A DNA stretch of 64,000 nucleotides from Aselliscus stoliczkanus (taxonomy: Eukaryota > Chordata > Mammalia > Chiroptera > Hipposideridae). The notes beneath the pieces were generated by a model. The model saw only the letters and a program-made list of their open reading frames with translations. It made no database searches and was not told the DNA's origin. Shown here one piece after another: positions 11,513-24,083 of this stretch. The stretch covers positions 53,606,771-53,670,770 of the forward strand of contig CM066737.1 of assembly GCA_033961575.1 (NCBI GenBank), in the 5' to 3' direction. The position numbers were made by a program, and so were the translations under genes. Each line of letters opens with the position of its first letter. Positions within the stretch are counted from its first letter, which is position 1.

Positions 11513-12195
11513 GCACTAGACTATATATGCCCTTCTCTACCCTTCTGTTCTCTTTTCTCTGCTTTCCTCCCTCCCTCCCTCCCCCACTTCTCTCTCTTGT
11601 TGTCTCCCTCTCACCTTTATGCCTTATATAGAGAATCTTTGAGTAAATCCTGGTTCTTAATCAGTCTGCTTCTTATTCAGTTTGCTGTGAAGAGAGAGGC
11701 TAGTTCAGTAGGCTTTCAAGAGTTTCAGGCACAGGAAAGCAATAGTCACCAAACCAAGTGACCTTGAGAGCTTTAAGTTTCATGACTTAGATAATTGGCC
11801 TATTTTATATCCTTTCTAAAATGGTTTGTATTCATTTAGGTTAAATCAGTCAGCAAATATTGGGTCCAATGTACTAGGTGCTTGAGGATAAATTAAGAAG
11901 TATAGGTCATGGTTTCAGCCACCAAGGATCTAACAATCTAGTTGGAAACACAAGACACACACATCAAGTTAAATGATTTGTGCAAACATGATGGGGAATT
12001 CTCAGGGAGGACGTTCGAGGAGAGCATCACATCAAAATTGGGACCTAAACTACGGTTTGTTAAAAGAACAAGTATGACCACACTTAACAGTAGTTGTTGT
12101 TTAGGTGGGAGAAGTATGGTTGATACTTTTTCTTCTTGCTGCCTTCTTGCCTTTTTCAAGTTTTCTATAATAAACCTGTTGTTGTTATGTTGGAA
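11513..12195 (+). other. MORC4: probable MORC4 3' UTR with poly(A) signal
   Basis: This is non-coding sequence after the MORC4 stop. The first AATAAA is at 12169-12174, followed by a GT-rich stretch (TGTTGTTGTTATGTTGG), as expected around a cleavage site. An old interspersed repeat occupies roughly 11835-12010. The end point is inferred; an A-rich run follows at about 12194. Confidence 0.45.
11835..12010 (+). repeat. old interspersed repeat
   Basis: CAGCAAATATTGGGTCCAATGTACTAGGTGCTTGAGGATA is of the common 'tttattgagcacctactatg' mammalian type; family not certain. Confidence 0.4.
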
Positions 12196-13338
12196 AAAAA
12201 TTGTTTTTTAAAAAGAATGAGTAGGCTTGGATTTAGATATCAAACAAGAGTGTGAGTGAAAATAATGTTAATTTTATGTTTATAATTTACATTTAGCATT
12301 ACGTCTGGAAGAACAAAGGCACAGAAAAAGCTGAAATGTGAAAAATGTGTCTGGTAGGAATAATGGAAAGGAAACTAAGGTTTGATGGTGACCCATCTAC
12401 CCACCTCCCGCTGTGGTGTTCGCATTTTAATAAGGAATTCTTGAAAAAGAAATCTTCAAGGCTCAAATTCAAAAGATATGTATCACCAAACTGGGATTTC
12501 AGGTAGTAAGGAAGCTATTTTATAGCAGGGTGTTGTATTTGATTTCCCTCAGAATTCACCACCTACCTACTCTTCAGGCTAGTGCTGAGTGAGGGGTAGA
12601 TCTCATATCAGAAACAGTAAAACTTACACTCTTGTAAAAGTGTAGATATTTTGTTTATTCATTGCTTTATTGTATTTATATAGCACATGCTCCAAAGAGT
12701 TCCCGGTACTCTTCAAAAGATGTTGAGCAGTGAACATGTAAAAACATAAGGACAGTGAAAAAACATAAAGGAAAAATAATAAAAGGGAGGTGATATCAAA
12801 CAATTGCAAAATGATTAGCTAGTCCAGGGAAATGTTTTGGAGGTGTTTTCCGTTTCTCCTCTGCAGAGTTACTTCAGAAGACTCTCCCAAACTTATTTTA
12901 CGTCCTTTGAAAGGAGGCCCATGATAGATATTCCAGTGAGACTGCAAGGAATGGGGGAGACCAGAGCCAGGCTTCACCACTGGAATGGGTTCTTAAAGGT
13001 GTCCCTTGCCCCCTTACCTTCACCTCACTGTAGCTGTAACCTGCCTTGGGATTATTTCTCATGTCAGATCTTTGGGCTGTGATAGTAAGGGCCCCAGTTG
13101 TCTAAATATTAGAGAAGGGAGGAAACACATTCGTACATTCTCAGTGATACTTGTTCAGATGGGGGCTGTGAAATGGTGGGGCTTGGCACAGATAAGGACA
13201 ATATTGATGAGAATGTGGTTGTAGGAAAAAATTCAGAGTATTGAAGGTTCAGTGTGTGTGAGAGAGAGAGAGAGAGGAGGGATGTAGGTAACGAGGGGCA
13301 GAGTGGAAAGGAGTATAGGCTTTACAAAGAGAAAAGGA
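12196..13338. other. MORC4-CLDN2 intergenic, no gene seen
   Basis: Mostly unique sequence. A (GA)n tract lies at about 13258-13276. Frames here are short, without motifs. Confidence 0.5.
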
Positions 13339-13770
13339 AGGACTGGCTGAATGGCACATTGGTTAAGAGCTGGCTTGGGACGCAAACGGCCCCAGTTTGG
13401 ATCCCTCATATGAAGGCCAGTGACACTGCCCTCTACAGCTAACAACGGCTCCATCTGGAGCTGGGCTGTGCAAGCCCCAGCGACAGTATAGGCTGCAGCC
13501 CCTGCTGCAGTGGGCTGCCATAGGCTACAGTGAGTGCCTGGCAGCCAGCGTGAGCTGCCAATAGCCGCCGTGAGCGACCATCCAGAGGCCGATGACCGAT
13601 CTGCCTCACCCGGGAAGAGCGCAATGACAATACCAACATGGGCCAATGACGCAATGTCCTCCGCAACCAGACTGAAGAACAAAAAGACAGCAACTTGTCT
13701 GTTCCCCTTCCCCGATTACCCAACGCTATTCCCCTCCCTCCAATCCCCAATAAAATCTTAAAAAAAAAAA
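13339..13770 (+). repeat. full-length composite SINE (type B)
   Basis: A tRNA-like head (GGCACATTGGTTAAGAGCTGG), a GC-rich body rich in GGCAGCCAG-like words, then TTCCCC-rich tail with CCCCAATAAAATCTT and poly(A). Confidence 0.93.
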
Positions 13771-13771
13771 A

Positions 13772-13906
13772 GAGAGCCGGCCAAGTGGCGCGGTGGTTAA
13801 GCACTGGCTTGGGAAGCCAGCGGCCCTGGTTCGGTCCCACATATGAGGGCCAGTGACACTGCCCTCAAAAAATAAAAAAATAAATAAAAAATAAATAAAA
13901 AAAAGA
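13772..13906 (+). repeat. short tRNA SINE (type A)
   Basis: Starts directly in the A-tail of the preceding type B copy; ends in an (A)nT-rich tail. Confidence 0.93.
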
Positions 13907-14229
13907 GAAAGGTAGAAAATTGTAACTCATCTTTACCAGTGCTTATTCCCGGCTCATTTCCTAGTCCCAACCCCATATTGCTTTTTCCAGTAACAGTTAC
14001 CTGTGCGCATCCATTTACTACAATACTAGAGCTACCTTTGTTACCTATGAAACCGTACCAGATGAGATCCGTTTTGACTAATGTTACATGCCACAGTGGA
14101 GAGATTGAAAAGTGTCAACCAGCTTTACCAGAGCTTATGATCCAATTGTGGAGGCAAAAGATATTCAGAAGAAAAAGTGGGCTCTCCTTCCTGGCTATCC
14201 TGTTAGCTTAACATAATCATAATTCTATC

Positions 14230-14720
14230 AGATGTCTCTCACGTTTGCCCTTTAACTTTCCACTTCCACAATTAACATTTAGGTGGTTATTACCTCATAC
14301 CTTGGTAATCAGATTCTTAACTGGCCTCTGTTGTCTCCTGTTCTCACTCCTTCAGTCCATCGTACTCACTAAATTGCTTTTAGTGATCTCACCAGGTTAT
14401 ACCTTTGCTCAAAGGCTTGCTAGTGCTCCCGTTATCCACCGAGTGCAATACAAACTCCCATCTGGCTTCAAACTTGCTCGCAAGACTCATCTTCCCACAT
14501 TTCACACACAAACCACATCATCCAAAATGAACTATTAGTTTCTGAACCTTGAGGTTTTCACCATCTCTGCCTTTGCTACTCCATTCCCTCTGCCTCAAAC
14601 GTTCTCCCTTATCATTTTTCCTTTGGCTTAAATGTCAGCTTTTTCTCCTGAAAATTCCTCTGAGTAACCCAGCCAGACGTGACATTTTCTTTGAGCGTGT
14701 AAGTTTCGCATCACTTATAA
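14230..14720 (+). repeat. L2 LINE fragment
   Basis: Sense L2-like sequence (TCTTAACTGGCCTCTGTTGTC ... CTCCATTCCCTCTGCCTCAAA). Weak frames here are decayed LINE, not genes. Confidence 0.6.
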
Positions 14721-14999
14721 GGCACTTAACTACCAACTTGTGTGTCCGGCCTTCCCTGTTAGAAAGCTCCAATTCAAATCCTCAGCTGCCTCCTTGACAT
14801 TTGGACCTTACACGTCTCACAGGCATTTGAAAGAAAACATGTTCAAAATCAACAGTGACACGTACCCTAGGACTGTTACTTCCCTCAACTTGCCTCATTT
14901 AAAAAAGGGCACCTCCACCCACCCACCCAGTCGCATAAGCCAGAAACCTGCAATTCATCTTTAATTTTCCTCTTCTCTAGTTCCCCCATATCCAGTCTG

Positions 15000-15560
15000 T
15001 CAAGTCTACCTCCAAAGTGTATCAACTTCACTCACTTTTACCACAGTTACCTTAGTCTAAACCACCATCATCTCTTATAGATAACTGCAACTCCTAACTG
15101 GCATCCTATCCTTGCTTTCATTCTTGTTTCCACAATTGTCTTATCACTACAGCCAGAGTGATTTTTTTACAAAAATATAAGTCAGATCACGTGACTCACT
15201 GCTTAAAGCCCTTCAGTTACTTCTCATTGTTCTTAGAATAAAACCAATACTCCCCTCAATATCCTCCAAGACCCCTGCCTACTCTTCCTCCTTTGATTCC
15301 TGTAACTTCATCATATCCCACTTTTCCCCTGACTCACTGGTCTTCCCACTGAAATATGTCAGGCTCTGACTTACCGCAGAGTCTATCCATACTGTTCCCT
15401 TTCCTGTAATACTTGTATCTCCAGTCTTGGTATGGCTGGCTATTCCTCATCCTTTAGGGCTTAGTGTAAGCGTCAACTTTCTCAGGCCTTCCAGGCAACC
15501 TTTTTTCTCTTATCTACCCTTTTCCATCACTACTTCCTGCTGTGTTGAATTCATAGCACT
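15000..15560 (+). repeat. L2 LINE fragment
   Basis: Sense L2-like 3' part (CCACCATCATCTCTTATAG, GCTTAAAGCCCTTCAGTTAC, TCAGGCCTTCCAGGCAACC). Confidence 0.65.
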
Positions 15561-15594
15561 TCTCACAATTTGCAATTATATATTTGGCTGTTTA

Positions 15595-15700
15595 CTTTAA
15601 TTCAGCAAATATTTATTGGATACCTACTATGTGCTGTGTGATACACAGCGGTGAACACACACACGTGGTCTCTGCCTCTTTCACAAATAAGTTACATGAG
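15595..15700 (+). repeat. old interspersed repeat
   Basis: CAGCAAATATTTATTGGATA followed by CCTACTATGTGCT; ancient mammalian repeat type. Confidence 0.5.
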
Positions 15701-16002
15701 GGGAAGGGCCAGCCATGCATGTTTTTGCCAGTCACTATCCCAGAGCTTATCCTAGCACTTGGTATATAATATGTAATCAATAAGTAATTGTTAGTGGTGG
15801 GAACTGTGCTTTGTTCATATTTCTGTTTCCCTCCAGACCCTAAAACTGCCTCTTTCATAGGAAAAGTTGGATACACACAGTGTGAGTGAGGTATATAATC
15901 CTGGACATTAAACTCTGAAAATGAAGGACTCAATAAGGGCAACGGGTTATGGGGACAATCAGTGTGAGCTGGAGTGGCCTAGTGTTTCTTTTTAGTTGAT
16001 CT

Positions 16003-16519
16003 TTTTTTCTTTTTTTAAAAAAGATTTTATTGGGGAAGTGGGGGAGGGGAACAGTGTTGGGTAACTGGGGAAAGGGACCAGCCAAGTTGTTGTTCTTCAA
16101 TCTTCATTGTGGAGGGTGCCAGTCACCATCTGGCTTCCCGTCAGCAGCTTGTGGCCTCTAAGCTCAAGGTGCTGAGTTCAATCTTAGTTGTGGGTGGGCA
16201 TAGCCACCATCCCATGTGGGAGTCGAACCAGCAGCCTTGTTGTTAAGAGTGCGTACCCTATCCACTGAGCCATCCTGGCAGCAGCTCAGCTCAAGGTACC
16301 GAGTTCAAACTTGAGTTGCGGACAGGCGTAGCCAACCATCGAACAGGCAATCTTGTTCTTACACCAGCTGAGCCATCCTGCCACCTGTCAGCAGCCCAGC
16401 GACAGCTCAGCTAGGGCACAGTGTTCACTGGCCCATGTGGGAATGGAACCGGCAGCCCTGTTGCTCAGAGCACGTGCTCTAAGCCAACGCTTAACCAACT
16501 GAGCCACTCAGCTGGCCCC
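16003..16519 (-). repeat. three-unit tRNA SINE (type C)
   Basis: In antisense: tail (AGATTTTATTGGGG), then three successive tRNA-like units, ending CTGAGCCACTCAGCTGGCC. Box-B-like GAATGGAACCGGC and GAGTCGAACCAGC words mark the units. Confidence 0.9.
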
Positions 16520-16789
16520 CTATCCACCCTCTTAAGCCCTGCTTTTTCACTGGCTTCTGTTAATGGAATCTGACAAATAGAAGCCTATTTAAGGTGTTCA
16601 AAGTATTCAGACTTTTGGAAACAATATTGAGAAATTTTGACTTGGGAATGAATATCCCCTTGCCAATGTAGATTTCAGATCTGTGCTAGAAAATATACTT
16701 TGTCATCTGCCCACATTCCTCAAAGACACATGGATTTTGCTGTGACGTTGACACTACCCTTTAAGTCACCAATGTGCTTTGAATACAGT

Positions 16790-17000
16790 TAACCATTTGT
16801 TGAAGACCTACTGTCTACCATTACCACACTGTGAGGCAGGTATCATCCCGATTTTACAGATGAGGAAACTGAAATGTAAACAATGGAAGTGACTCACTCA
16901 AGGCCACACAGCTAGAGAGTGCAGAAGCAAAATCAAATCCTTGTCTGACTCCAAAGCCTAGGTTCGTGTCCCACTACACCGCATTGCCTGTCTTGAAAAG
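16790..17000 (-). repeat. MIR SINE
   Basis: TTTTACAGATGAGGAAACTG ... CAAGGCCACACAGCTAGAGAG is the antisense MIR core. Confidence 0.8.
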
Positions 17001-19180
17001 CTTCCTGCTTTTGATAAGACAATGCTAAAGCAAGCCCATACTAATCAGAATTTCCAAGGAATAAAGTTCCACAATCCTACACAATGTTTAACTGACCTCA
17101 TGATCAGGAAATAGTTCACTTATGTAATGAATATCCCTTCAAACAACATGGAAATTCATTTCCTCTTGACTAGGTTTTTCACTCAGGGCTGTCTCTTGGC
17201 AGCTTTCCCGATAGTCAGAACAGCCCTCCAGATACTATTCTTACAGTCCAGGAGGTCTTGGACTTGTTGGCCTCTGCCTCTGAGTGTTCTCACTGGCTCC
17301 TTTGCACCACCCCTCTACCCTCATCCCTCACCCGCACCCCTGAGAATGCTGAGTTGGGCAAGTCTCTTGGGGAGTGAGAAAGTGACACTTGAGAACATAT
17401 TGGTTTATTATTACACTCAGAGGAGTAAAATTAACTACACAAGCTGCCTCAAATTGCCAAGGGGAAGATGGCACCACCTTTCTCATTTCACCTGCCTTTT
17501 TCTTGGTTTCTACTTTGTCTCTATTTCTGAAGCTGCTGAATCATTTAGTTGAAGGTTGCATGTGTTACTCAGGGAATCCCCTGTTCCCCCAAATTCCAGT
17601 GGCCATTATTTCTGAATCAGTGTTCTGTTTTTTAAAATCATTGGACTCATACTCTCATTGTGGCTCATTTTAGGGCCAAAGTGAGAAACTCGTGTAAATT
17701 CTGGTGTCGATGGCTAATCTTTGAATGTGTTTCTCTTCCCATAAAATATGCTTGCTTTTTAATGAAGGCAGTCAGTTACTTTAACCAAGGGATTAAGCTC
17801 TTCACAATATTATCAGGTATCTTTTGTGGGAGATGCCAACCCACCCTCTTGCATCCCATTGGGTAATCCCCAAAATACATCCAAGTGAAAGGCTGCAAAG
17901 AGCATCTTCTCTTTGTACTTCTGGTGTGACTGGCTTTTCTCCTGAGCAACCCACACAGCATTTGGTCAAATATCAGAGATGCCAAAAGTGCTATTGGAGA
18001 AAAGGAGATACCACAGAAATGCTGGGTTGCCTGCCGCAGTACTCATACTCATTAGGCATCTAATTCTAAATCCCTTTATACTTTCTAATATCTGAAAGCA
18101 TGTGAGTTTTCTCAATGTTATCACCACAAGCCATGTTTGCAAATAGAAAGTTTTCAAACCCCTCCTAGGAAATGACTCATGAAGTGGTGAAGGTGCCATC
18201 TGGAGGAATGGGCTTCACGGATGACAGGAGAGCAGGCCCTGCTGATTTGCCCTTGTATGGTGACTTTCTGTTTGGTCAAGCCCTAAGATACTCCTGCTTG
18301 CCTTGTGGAGAAATGAGGTGGAGAACATGGAATTGTAGGCAAGACTTAACCAGGAATTCCTGAGCTGCAATTCCCAGTAAAGGGGCAGGTTTTGTGAAGA
18401 GGGAGGAGGGGGGCGGTGGTGGTCAAATTACAGCTTCTGTATTGCTGTGCCTGGTAACAAACAGCCTGTTAATATTTTATCAGTGATCACATCGCACATA
18501 GTAAGCCACCTCTTGAAGCAAAAGAGAGATAACCTGCTGGATTTCCTGTTGGAAGCTTTCCCCCTCCTGTTGAGATAACACAATTTCTCATCAAAGCTAG
18601 GAGCCGCTTGGGCAGGGAGACCAGGCTGGGTGAAGGCCAGGCTTCAGTCAGGTGAGGACAAGCACAAGCACTTCCCAGCTTGGGGCCTCCATGTCCCAGA
18701 GTGGGCAGCTGAAGGCATGAAAGAATCCTCTATCTATGGGCCCAGGGCTGAGTGGGAGGGAACAGTTGACCCTGCAAGGCCTCATTTGCCTTCCTTTAAC
18801 ACTGGGCCCCACATCTGTGTTTGCCCTCTGGGCCAGAGCTAAAAGGCCCCAGGTTCCCCGGATAAGCACTGCCTCTAAGGCCACCAGCAATTTCTGGAGA
18901 CCTGCCCCAGAGAAGGAGATGAGGGAAAAGAGGCTGAGCACCAGGGCCATCTCTTCCTTAGAGACATTTAGGAGTCCTGTGAGGCAAATTTAAAGGTGTT
19001 CTGGGTTAGCTGAGTTGTGTCTCACTGTCTCCTCAGCACTGTTCTCCACCCTATTTTTCTATATTCCATTGTCTTTGCACTGGAGAAAGCAGTTTCTTTC
19101 AGTCATCCTTCCCCCAGAAGCTCAAGTCGTCCCAGACCCTCATTTCATATGGACTGGGATTTGAGGGGACTTACATACGG
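17001..19180. other. intergenic unique sequence
   Basis: No repeat of note, no frame with a recognisable motif and no RNA gene seen in these 2.2 kb. Confidence 0.5.
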
Positions 19181-19332
19181 GTTTTTTGTTTTTTTTTTAA
19201 GCTGAGCCATCCTGCCACCTGTTGGCAGCTCAACGGCAACTCAGCTCGGGCTGGGCATCGAACTGCTGTTACTCAGAGTTCAGCTCGCGCTCCTGAGCGA
19301 GCTCTTAACCAACTGAGCCACTCGGCCGGCCT
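19181..19332 (-). repeat. tRNA SINE (type D)
   Basis: Antisense: poly(T), AGCTGAGCCATCCTGCCACC ... AACTGAGCCACTCGGCCGGCC. Flanked by TTACATAC on both sides. Confidence 0.88.
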
Positions 19333-19340
19333 TTACATAC

Positions 19341-19344
19341 CTTT

Positions 19345-19387
<43 letters not shown>

Positions 19388-19487
19388 TTTTTGAGGGCAG
19401 TGTCACTGGCCCTCATATGTGGGACCCGAACCAGGGCCGCTGGCTTCCTAAGCCAGCGCTTAACCACTGCACCACTCGGCCGACCCT
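19341..19487 (-). repeat. short tRNA SINE (type A) with (TTTA)n tail
   Basis: The tail has expanded to about twelve TTTA units; body GAGGGCAGTGTCACTGGCC to CCACTCGGCCGACC. ACATACCTTT repeats flank it. Confidence 0.92.
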
Positions 19488-19512
19488 ACATACCTTTCTA
19501 AACGAGCCCTCT

Positions 19513-19648
19513 GGGGCCGGCCGAGTGGTGCAGTGGTTAAGCGCTGGCTTGGGAAGCCAGCGGCCCTGGTTCGGGTCCCACGTATGAGGGTCAGTGACAC
19601 TGCCCTCAAAAAAAAATAAAAGATTAAAAAAAAACAAAAAAAAAAACC
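19513..19648 (+). repeat. short tRNA SINE (type A)
   Basis: GGGCCGGCCGAGTGGTGCAG to GACACTGCCCTC plus A-rich tail. Target-site duplication AGCCCTCTG on both sides. Confidence 0.95.
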
Positions 19649-19929
19649 CAGCCCTCTGATGCCCCTAACTTATGGCAGTCCCCTACCACCACCACAAGGC
19701 AAACTATAGTATGCCTTGGACCACACTTAGGTGTGCATGTCTTATCTTCTCTAGATCAGCTGTCAGCCCCTGCAAGGCACAAACTACCCTTGTTCACCCT
19801 TGTAGCTCTCAAAACCTTTAGCACATTTCCTGACACACACAGAGTGCAGTTAGTGTCGGCTGGCTGGATAAAGATCTGGTAAAATGGCTGTTTAACTGGT
19901 TAGATGAAGGTATCTAACCAGTTGGAGCT

Positions 19930-20042
19930 TGGGCCGGCCAAGTGGCGTGGTGGTTGGGCGCTGGCTTGGGAAGCCAGTGACCCCGGTTCGGATCCCACAT
20001 ATGAGGGCCAGTGACACTGCCCTCAAAAAAAAAAAAAAAACA
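19930..20042 (+). repeat. short tRNA SINE (type A)
   Basis: Full head and poly(A); flanked by AGTTGGAGCTT / AGTTGAAGCTT. Confidence 0.95.
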
Positions 20043-21590
20043 ATGGAAAAAAAGAAAGTTGAAGCTTGCCTTTCCATTAAGAAGCCAGTTTCAGCCTCCA
20101 CCTCTCCATTAATGATGAAATCACAGTGGGACAGTAGGGCCCCAAGAAGGAGAAAACACGAGTCACTCTTTTATCAGAGGAATGAGGGAGGCAGAAACAT
20201 CTTGTGCAAGGTTCAGAGCCATGAGGCTGGAGCATGAACCCAATGGCCTTCACTATTCCCTCTCTCTATGGCTAATCTAAATTACTTTATGATGGAAGGC
20301 AATGGGGTTAGCTGAACGCTGTTTAATATGGACCCAGACTCAAGGAAATTTCTTGGAAATTATTTAGATCAAGGCTTTTCTTGCTCAATGAGCTAAAGGG
20401 AAAACCAGTCAAAGGCTTTTCTTGCTCAGCTAGTTGCTCTTTGTCGGGTCTACCCTAGTTTTTCTAGTTAAGGGTGAACTTCTAACTTCTTCCATAGATC
20501 TTCCCAGATTAAAAGGACTGAGGACCTCCCAGGCCAGCCTCATCCTAGGATGAAGGGAAGCTCTGTGCCCTGTTTCTCTCAAAGGTGCTTAGATTCCAGT
20601 AGCAGAATCTGAAGTGCAACAGGCGCTCATACACCTTCTGAGCAGAATCACAGACCCACGTTGCTGTGGGAAGGGTTTCCAAGCTTATATTCAGACTCTG
20701 ACACTCTGTGACTTCAGGGAACTTACCTCTCTGGGCCTCCATTTTGTTTCCTATAAAAGACCCGTTCCACTGGGGTATTTGTAGCATGCAGTGAAATTGG
20801 TGGATCTGAAAGTGCTTTGGTTGCCAGGTGGTAGATCATTGGATCCCATACCAGACTGCTGCCCACTCAGCAGAGCACAGTCAGCAAGGCAGCCCCATCT
20901 TCCAACCTCCAATGGCCCCCCGTCAAGGGCACTTGGGTTCCTGGTGCCAGGCCCGTTACATGATCTCTTATTAAACTTCTGTTCAGAGAGCCTCTCTCAG
21001 TATCCTTATTCCTGCATGCCACCACTCCTTCTAAATGGACTTGGATGCTGGAGTCCTAGCCTCCCCACCAAATAAGGCTCACTTCAGGAAGGCGATGGTA
21101 ATAGTGCCTGTTGTAACAGGCTCCTGTGTGCTGAGACCCACTAGGTCTGGGCACTGGGTAACCCGGATATTGTAGGGCTCCATTATTGTCAGTGTTGCCA
21201 CAGTTAACATCTTTATGAATTAGGCTTGGTTCATTCCAAATGAGGTTAGAGCAGGACCAACTCATTGGCCTCCCAAATTCCCACACTTCCAGAGTTAGGG
21301 GAATTGGAACTCAGGTGTTGCAACTTCTTCAAATGTAAGCTCGGCATCTCCCCTGTTGGGACAGTTAGCTGGGCCCAGGCTGGCCTAACAGGAGGGGCAG
21401 TTCCAGGTGGTATCCTCAGTGAATCAGTCCTGCTCTCCCAAATGCCCCTCACAGGCGACCAAGAGAGCCCGTGTGTCCCCAGTGTTTCCTTGTTGGCCAT
21501 AAGTTGTTTTCCTTTGACAGGTTGGGGACCTCTGGCAGGCTCTTCCTATTTGCTGTGAATATGGTTGGATCAGCAGAGTCCTATTTTGGG
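20043..21590. other. intergenic unique sequence
   Basis: Between MORC4 and the probable CLDN2 3' end. Nothing recognised; overlapping short frames on both strands lack motifs. Confidence 0.45.
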
Positions 21591-21599
21591 AGTCAGGAG

Positions 21600-21740
21600 A
21601 CTGGGACACTAACACCAGTTGTATGGCCCTGGGAAAATCTATTTACACATGTGGGCCTTAGTTTCCCCATCTGCCAAATGGAGATTATCAGATGTATTTC
21701 ACCTTCCTCACAATGATGATTCAGAGAATGAAAGGAATAA
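21600..21740 (+). repeat. MIR SINE
   Basis: TATGGCCCTGGGAAAATC ... CCCCATCTGCCAAATGGAGA is a sense MIR core. Confidence 0.7.
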
Positions 21741-21989
21741 ACACATAACAAATTTAGTAACTAACTTAAATTAAAGAATTGTTGTGAAAAGGGAGGAACC
21801 CTGGGCATGATGAAAAGGTAAAAGTTGCTCTGCAGATGAGGGGTGTCTTGCTTTCTTAATATCTTCAGAAAAGTTAATCCACCCAGGGTGAAGAAAGGCC
21901 AGTTTCCATGCTACCCTTCCCTTAGCCCAGTTCTCTCCAACACACCTACCTTATCTGGGGCCCCCTTTTAACGAATAAAACAGTTACTC

Positions 21990-22340
21990 AATCAACAAGT
22001 GTTTATTGATCATCTGTGTGCCCAGCGCTCTTCCACATAGTCTTTATCTATAAGTCTGGAGGATATATAGAGGACTAAGATATGGCCCCTACCCTCAAAA
22101 AGTTTACAATGTACTTGTGAAATCAGATGTAAACACATGAAAATATAACTATGCATCAAAAGTTATGAAAAGCATTAAAGAAGTGATTTGTACATTGAGG
22201 GAGGGGTGGGAGAAGGACGGAGTGATCAGAGGAGGATCAGTGAAGGAGGTGGTACTGAGCAAGTTCTTCAAGCGTGAGGAAGACTTGGCAAAGGGGAGAG
22301 GGCCTTCCAACTTGGGAGAACAGCTTAATGAGACTAAGAA
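21990..22340 (+). repeat. old interspersed repeat
   Basis: CAACAAGTGTTTATTGATCA ... CTACCCTCAAAAAGTTTAC; ancient type, family uncertain. Confidence 0.45.
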
Positions 22341-23391
22341 GTGGAAATGTACAAGGCATGTTAGAGACAATGAATGGGCCCCTTCTGCTGGCTCTGAGGT
22401 TTGAGGAGGTGTACTAGAGTTTATCAGAAGTTGCTCATGCTTAGGCTGATGAGGGGAAAATGCCTTTGGTTTGTTTATGACCTCCACCCCCACCCCACAC
22501 CAGGTGAAATGGAACATTTTCAGACCTTGGAGCTGTCTTCCTGGAACGATTCTTTATACTCGCAGACCTCATCTGAAATCCCAGGCAGCAGCTCAGCTAT
22601 CACTCAGATCAGCTCCTTGGGCTTGATTATTCTATGCTAAGGCCCTTGGATGACTTCTAGCAACTGGAATTTCTGGTGAAGGATGATGAGGAGAATATAA
22701 AGGGTGACAGGAGTCCCACCTGGTGCTGCAGTCTTTCAGTCTCTGTTGTGTTCTATGGGTGGACCCCAGGAACGCGATCTCAGCCTTTGGGCTGATTTGC
22801 TGGTAGGCTTCAAGACTCTCTGTGGTGGTGGGGGTTGCCTCTCTCCGGCCCAGTAGAAATATCTACTGGAACCACCACACATGTCCACCCAGCTTCTGAG
22901 ATACCAAAATTCGTATTCTTTCTTGGGCAGCATCTAGGAGTGGTATTATTCACAGTCCTCCACAGCTCCCACACTATCATCTGCCAGCTAAGGGTTGTCT
23001 TGAGAAAAATGGTTTCCCATTCCTAAGGAAACAATTGTGTAGGGCCCTTAGCATTGTTGTTTAGCAGGAGGCCAGGTAAGGGGCCCCAGAGGGAAGCAGG
23101 AGCTTCAGTGAAAGATAGGGCTGCAGTTCCTGAGGCAGTTCCTCAGTGGAGACAGTCTGCTGCTGCCTGGAGCTTTCCCCATCTTTCCTTGTGCTTTCCT
23201 CTCATTGTGAGCTACATCTCCAACCCACAAGTGTGAGGGAATTCTAGGAAATGCCCTAGGCAATGGTTCTGGTCTTTTTGGGTCCTCAGCTACCTTCCCT
23301 CCCTCACATCCTGCATCCAGTTGCTCTCTGTTCCCTCGGTACAGGTGGGATGGCTCTATTTCTGAACCAGTCTGGACACTTGGAGACATAA

Positions 23392-23507
23392 CAAGAGCGT
23401 GGTGGTTAAGCGCTGGCTTCGGAAGCCAGCGGCCCCGGTTCGGTCCCACATATGAGGGCTAGTGACACTGCCCTCAAAAAAAAACAAAAAACAAAAAAAA
23501 CAAAAAC
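23392..23507 (+). repeat. short tRNA SINE (type A), 5'-truncated
   Basis: Starts at GTGGTGGTTAAGCGCTGG and ends in an interrupted A-tail. It lies in the probable CLDN2 3' UTR, antisense to that transcript. Confidence 0.93.
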
Positions 23508-24083
23508 AAGAGTGGATTGGAACCTCCAGGGCCCATTATTGGCCAATCTGTTTCTTTGGAGGGAGGTTTGAGAAGGAGGTTAGAGCCATTTTCATAAAAG
23601 CCACCACTTCTCCTTCCGCCATCTTCCAAAAATGAGCTAAGAGCCAACCTCAGTCAGAGGGAGGGTCTTTGATCACAGAAAGCATCAATCAATGGGATAT
23701 AATTAGTGAGTTTATGGATGGATTCCCAAGTAAACTAAAGGGCAGAAGGGAGCCTGTGGGGTCTGTCCCAGAGTAGGAAGGTGGGTTTGGAGTTGAGGGT
23801 GTAGGAACTCAGGGTATGGGGTGTTGGACCAAGGTGAAGGAAACAGAAAGGCTGGTTTGGCAAGCATCTTGACAATTCAACCTGGACACTGTCATGGCAG
23901 CTCCCATTTCTGCCTTCTCTTGATCCAGTGGCCAAAGTCAGTCTATCCTCAGCAGCACCTTCTGACATGATCCAGTGGCAATAGCAATGTCCCTCACCTG
24001 TGGCTCTGGCGGGGTGGGAGTAGGGGGGGCTGTCCACTGGTTTTCACAGACCCAGCCACCCCCCATCTCTGGCCCATGGTTCT

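Larger units (their letters stand above)
21985..24083 (-). other. CLDN2: probable CLDN2 3' UTR region
   Basis: Unique sequence downstream of the CLDN2 stop. The first minus-strand AATAAA I find is at 22007-22002, which would give a 3' UTR of about 2.1 kb, near the length I recall for other mammals. A sense-to-window (so antisense-to-CLDN2) SINE lies inside at 23392-23507. The end is uncertain because the signal sits in an old interspersed repeat. Confidence 0.35.

Noticed and set aside
14230..15560. Leu/Ser-rich frames as a possible gene
   Set aside because: Decayed L2 LINE sequence with no continuous frame.
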